Shown here: positions 62,395 through 64,000 of the stretch, in pieces | How the letters are laid out: every line of letters starts with the position of its first letter | How positions within the stretch are numbered: position 1 is the first letter of the stretch | From: Caballeronia pedi | Lineage (GTDB): Bacteria > Pseudomonadota > Gammaproteobacteria > Burkholderiales > Burkholderiaceae | DNA length: 64,000 nt | NCBI RefSeq assembly: GCF_001544915.2 | Contig: NZ_FCOE02000028.1 | Coordinates: 42,125-106,124 of the forward strand | Direction: 5' to 3' | The notes under the pieces: model-generated | What the model was told of the DNA's origin: nothing | Seen by the model: only the letters and a program-made list of their open reading frames with translations | The model's database searches: none | Program-made: the position numbers and the translations under genes

Positions 62395-62946
62395 CTAAAG
62401 TATGATTTCGGCCGAACGGCCCATGCGGCGCAATGAATAGGCCCAGTCGGGATTGGCCTTCAGACCTTGCCGATAGAGGTTATGGACGGCATCCACCAGT
62501 GCGCCGTTGCGGTTGAGCATTTCGTCGGCGTACTGGATCATCAGCAGGTTGGGCCACGCCTGCGGACGTTTGCGCAGCAGATGCGCGACGATGGTTTCCG
62601 CGTCGCAGTCGGGCAAGGCCTGCGCCCAGATCATCGTGGCCGCGGCGGTCGAGCGCGACGTTCCAGACAGGCAATGAATGAACAGGCGCACATCGGGCCC
62701 GGCGCAGGCGCGGCGCCCGAAAGCGAGAATGTCGGCCACGTGCTGACGCGTCGGCAACGAGCGTTCGTCACGCTGCTCGATGTCGTCGTAAAAGCGCAGC
62801 AAGAGCCAGCGGTCGGGCTGCCACGCCGTGAATTCGATCGGGTCCGCCCAGTCCGGATCGATCAGCGACAGTACGTGCGTGTGTCCGGCGGGATCGCTCA
62901 GCTTGCGCAATCCGCAAATGGTTGTTTCTTCGAGAAGGTGAAGCAT
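62395..62946 (-). CDS. Dual-specificity/tyrosine phosphatase-like protein
   Basis: A 183-residue protein with the Cys-x5-Arg phosphatase loop FIHCLSGTSRSTAAA (Cys92, Arg98) and an earlier Asp region DWADPIEF / FYDDIEQRD that could supply the general acid. It starts at ATG 62946, directly against the NUDIX gene on the other strand. The open frame upstream to 63108 is only the antisense of that gene. It lies between the capsule operon and glmS. A role in tyrosine-phosphate control of polysaccharide synthesis is possible but not shown. Confidence 0.82.
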   Translation of the reverse strand: MLHLLEETTICGLRKLSDPAGHTHVLSLIDPDWADPIEFTAWQPDRWLLLRFYDDIEQRDERSLPTRQHVADILAFGRRACAGPDVRLFIHCLSGTSRSTAAATMIWAQALPDCDAETIVAHLLRKRPQAWPNLLMIQYADEMLNRNGALVDAVHNLYRQGLKANPDWAYSLRRMGRSAEIIL

Positions 62947-63375
62947 ATGCAAGGCAGTCCGGTCAGATTGTGCAGCGTGAATATCGTCGTTCGGGACTCG
63001 CGGGGGCGCACGCTGCTGCAGATGCGCGATAGCGCGGCAAAGAGCTCGCCGTTGCTGTGGGGTTTCTGGGGCGGCGCAGTCGATGCCGACGACGAGAGTG
63101 CGCATCATGCCGCAGCCCGCGAATTATGTGAAGAGTTGTGCGTTACCGCGCAGCCCGGCGACTTCGAGCCGATCGGCGAGCGCGTCGACAGCCGCGGACG
63201 CCTGGCCGCCCTCTTCCTCTATGGGCCCTTCTTGCGCTGGGAAGATATCCGCGTGAACGAGGGCGCGGGCGCTGCGTTCTTCTGGCGCGAAGAAATCGAC
63301 CGGCTGTCCGTTTCCAACGCCGTCGCGTGGTATCTGGAACGCCATCCCCACATCTTTCCGGGCGTCGATCGCTGA
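62947..63375 (+). CDS. NUDIX hydrolase
   Basis: A 142-residue NUDIX-domain protein. The NUDIX helix region reads WGFWGGAVDADDESAHHAAA followed by RELCEELCV. The R-E-x-x-E-E core that binds metal is kept, but the loop has one residue more than G-x5-E and Cys replaces the last Gly. Such enzymes split nucleoside diphosphates linked to another group, for example NDP-sugars. ATG 62947 has an AAGG 7 bp upstream and shares the CATATG junction with the phosphatase start. With capsule genes to the left, an NDP-sugar substrate is an attractive guess only. Confidence 0.85.
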   Translation: MQGSPVRLCSVNIVVRDSRGRTLLQMRDSAAKSSPLLWGFWGGAVDADDESAHHAAARELCEELCVTAQPGDFEPIGERVDSRGRLAALFLYGPFLRWEDIRVNEGAGAAFFWREEIDRLSVSNAVAWYLERHPHIFPGVDR

Positions 63376-63836
63376 ATTTGCTGTCGCAAACAGGCACACT
63401 TCATAAGAATTTTCTTATCACGATGACAACAAGATGATACGATGCCGCTCGCAACGAGAATCCACCTGCAATATGAATAACGCCGGTGTGCGATTCACGC
63501 GGCTTTTGAAGTTTGCGTTGCCGGCCTTCTCATCGATGGAGAATCGGCTGCGGCGAAGCGAAGAAACGCTTTAAAAAGTAATGCGTCGATTCTTTTCCGT
63601 TATGCCTAAAGTTTTGCCAAAATATTCCGTTAACGTTTTCCGGACGAATCTGGTCATGGGAGCGATCCCTATAATGGACGGTATAATCGGTAATTAGCTC
63701 GTCATTCAAGAGCGTGCGATGGCACTTTCGTCGGTGCTTCGTTTTTCTTTTCGCCCGCGAGTGAGCATTCGACAAAGAAGCGCCCGGCCGAAATCGCCTG
63801 CCACGCCTGAACTTTCGATTTCCAAGGAAAAGCGCC
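63376..63836. other. Region upstream of glmS
   Basis: 461 bp without a supported gene; a 33-codon frame from 63472 is not convincing. It has a palindrome ATAAGAA-TT-TTCTTAT at 63403-63418, a second copy of GTTTTCCGGACGA at 63635-63647, and two TATAAT hexamers at 63670-63675 and 63682-63687 that may be -10 boxes for glmS. Confidence 0.5.
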
Positions 63837-64000
63837 ATGTGCGGAATTGTCGGCGCGGTAGCGCAACGTAACATCGTCTCGGTGCTGGTCGAGGGTCTGC
63901 GCCGCCTCGAGTATCGCGGCTATGACTCGTGCGGCGTGGCCGTGCTGAGCCACGGCGAGCCGCGCCGCGCGCGCAGTGTCGCGCGTGTGTCCGATCTCGA
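63837..64000 (+). CDS. glmS: Glutamine-fructose-6-phosphate aminotransferase, N-terminal part
   Basis: The first 54 codons are in the window and reading continues past its end. It starts MCGIVGAVAQRN, in which Cys2 becomes the N-terminal nucleophile of the class II glutamine amidotransferase domain, and has the family GLRRLEYRGYDSCGVAV block. GlmS makes glucosamine-6-phosphate, the entry point to UDP-GlcNAc. A good AAGGAA lies about 8 bp upstream of the ATG. It may be the housekeeping gene or a second copy feeding the adjacent capsule locus. Confidence 0.93.
   Translation, partial: MCGIVGAVAQRNIVSVLVEGLRRLEYRGYDSCGVAVLSHGEPRRARSVARVSDL

Noticed and set aside
63472..63573. 33-codon plus-strand frame upstream of glmS
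   Set aside because: Weak ribosome site and no features; probably chance.
1..64000. Search for CRISPR arrays, tRNA/rRNA genes, insertion sequences, integrases and att-type direct repeats
   Set aside because: None found by reading; gene order is continuous and no transposase or integrase motif was seen.

Overview
The window is GC-rich, densely coded DNA with long antisense shadow frames. Its gene families (CaiB/BaiF CoA-transferases, MmgE/PrpD proteins, an OmpC-type porin, a Wza/Kps-style capsule exporter) fit a Burkholderiaceae beta-proteobacterium of the Paraburkholderia/Caballeronia kind. That assignment is inferred from gene content only. I saw no rRNA, tRNA, CRISPR array, insertion sequence or phage gene.

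Positions 1-46.8 kb are a catabolic region. The left part (1-10.1 kb) holds an alpha/beta-hydrolase end, an NAD(P)-binding oxidoreductase, an Old Yellow Enzyme, a GMC oxidoreductase with an aldehyde dehydrogenase and a divergent TetR regulator, an alpha/beta hydrolase whose nucleophile is missing, an MmgE/PrpD protein and an MFS transporter. The centre (10.3-27.9 kb) has two parallel CoA-thioester modules. Module A has a CitE-like lyase, a MaoC hydratase, an acyl-CoA dehydrogenase, two CaiB transferases, a nitroreductase, a CMD protein and an enoyl-CoA hydratase. Module B has an acyl-CoA dehydrogenase, EtfBA, a mesaconyl-CoA-hydratase-like hot-dog protein, a CaiB transferase, a CitE-like lyase and ETF-ubiquinone oxidoreductase. 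Two overlapping IclR genes and a LysR gene sit between them. The likely logic is acid activation to CoA, flavin dehydrogenation with electrons passed to quinone, hydration, and C-C cleavage, as in C5 dicarboxylate (methylsuccinate, mesaconate, itaconate) breakdown. The true substrate is unknown. Two more MmgE/PrpD genes, an MFS transporter, a zinc alcohol dehydrogenase, aldehyde dehydrogenases, an SMP-30 lactonase, a frameshifted enoyl-CoA hydratase, an SDR and a porin follow. Then comes an operon of aldehyde dehydrogenase, zinc-ribbon protein and HyuA/HyuB (ATP-dependent hydantoinase/carboxylase type), followed by a LuxR regulator. Variants of an inverted repeat built on CTAAC/GTTAG lie upstream of many of these genes.

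Positions 47.1-62.1 kb, all on the minus strand, form a complete Vi-antigen-like capsule locus. It reads, in transcription order, tviB-tviD-tviE-vexA-vexB-vexC-vexD-vexE-tviC-vexL. It would make a poly-N-acetylhexosaminuronic acid, export it through an ABC/PCP/OPX machine, give it a lipid anchor and trim it with a periplasmic lyase. The most striking point is that the only ABC ATPase (VexC) has lost Walker A, the signature motif, the catalytic Glu and the H-loop His. In addition, the permease carries an extra N-terminal region of about 235 residues.

The right end (62.4-64 kb) has a tyrosine-phosphatase-like gene and a NUDIX gene that start back to back, then the start of glmS, which supplies amino-sugar precursor.
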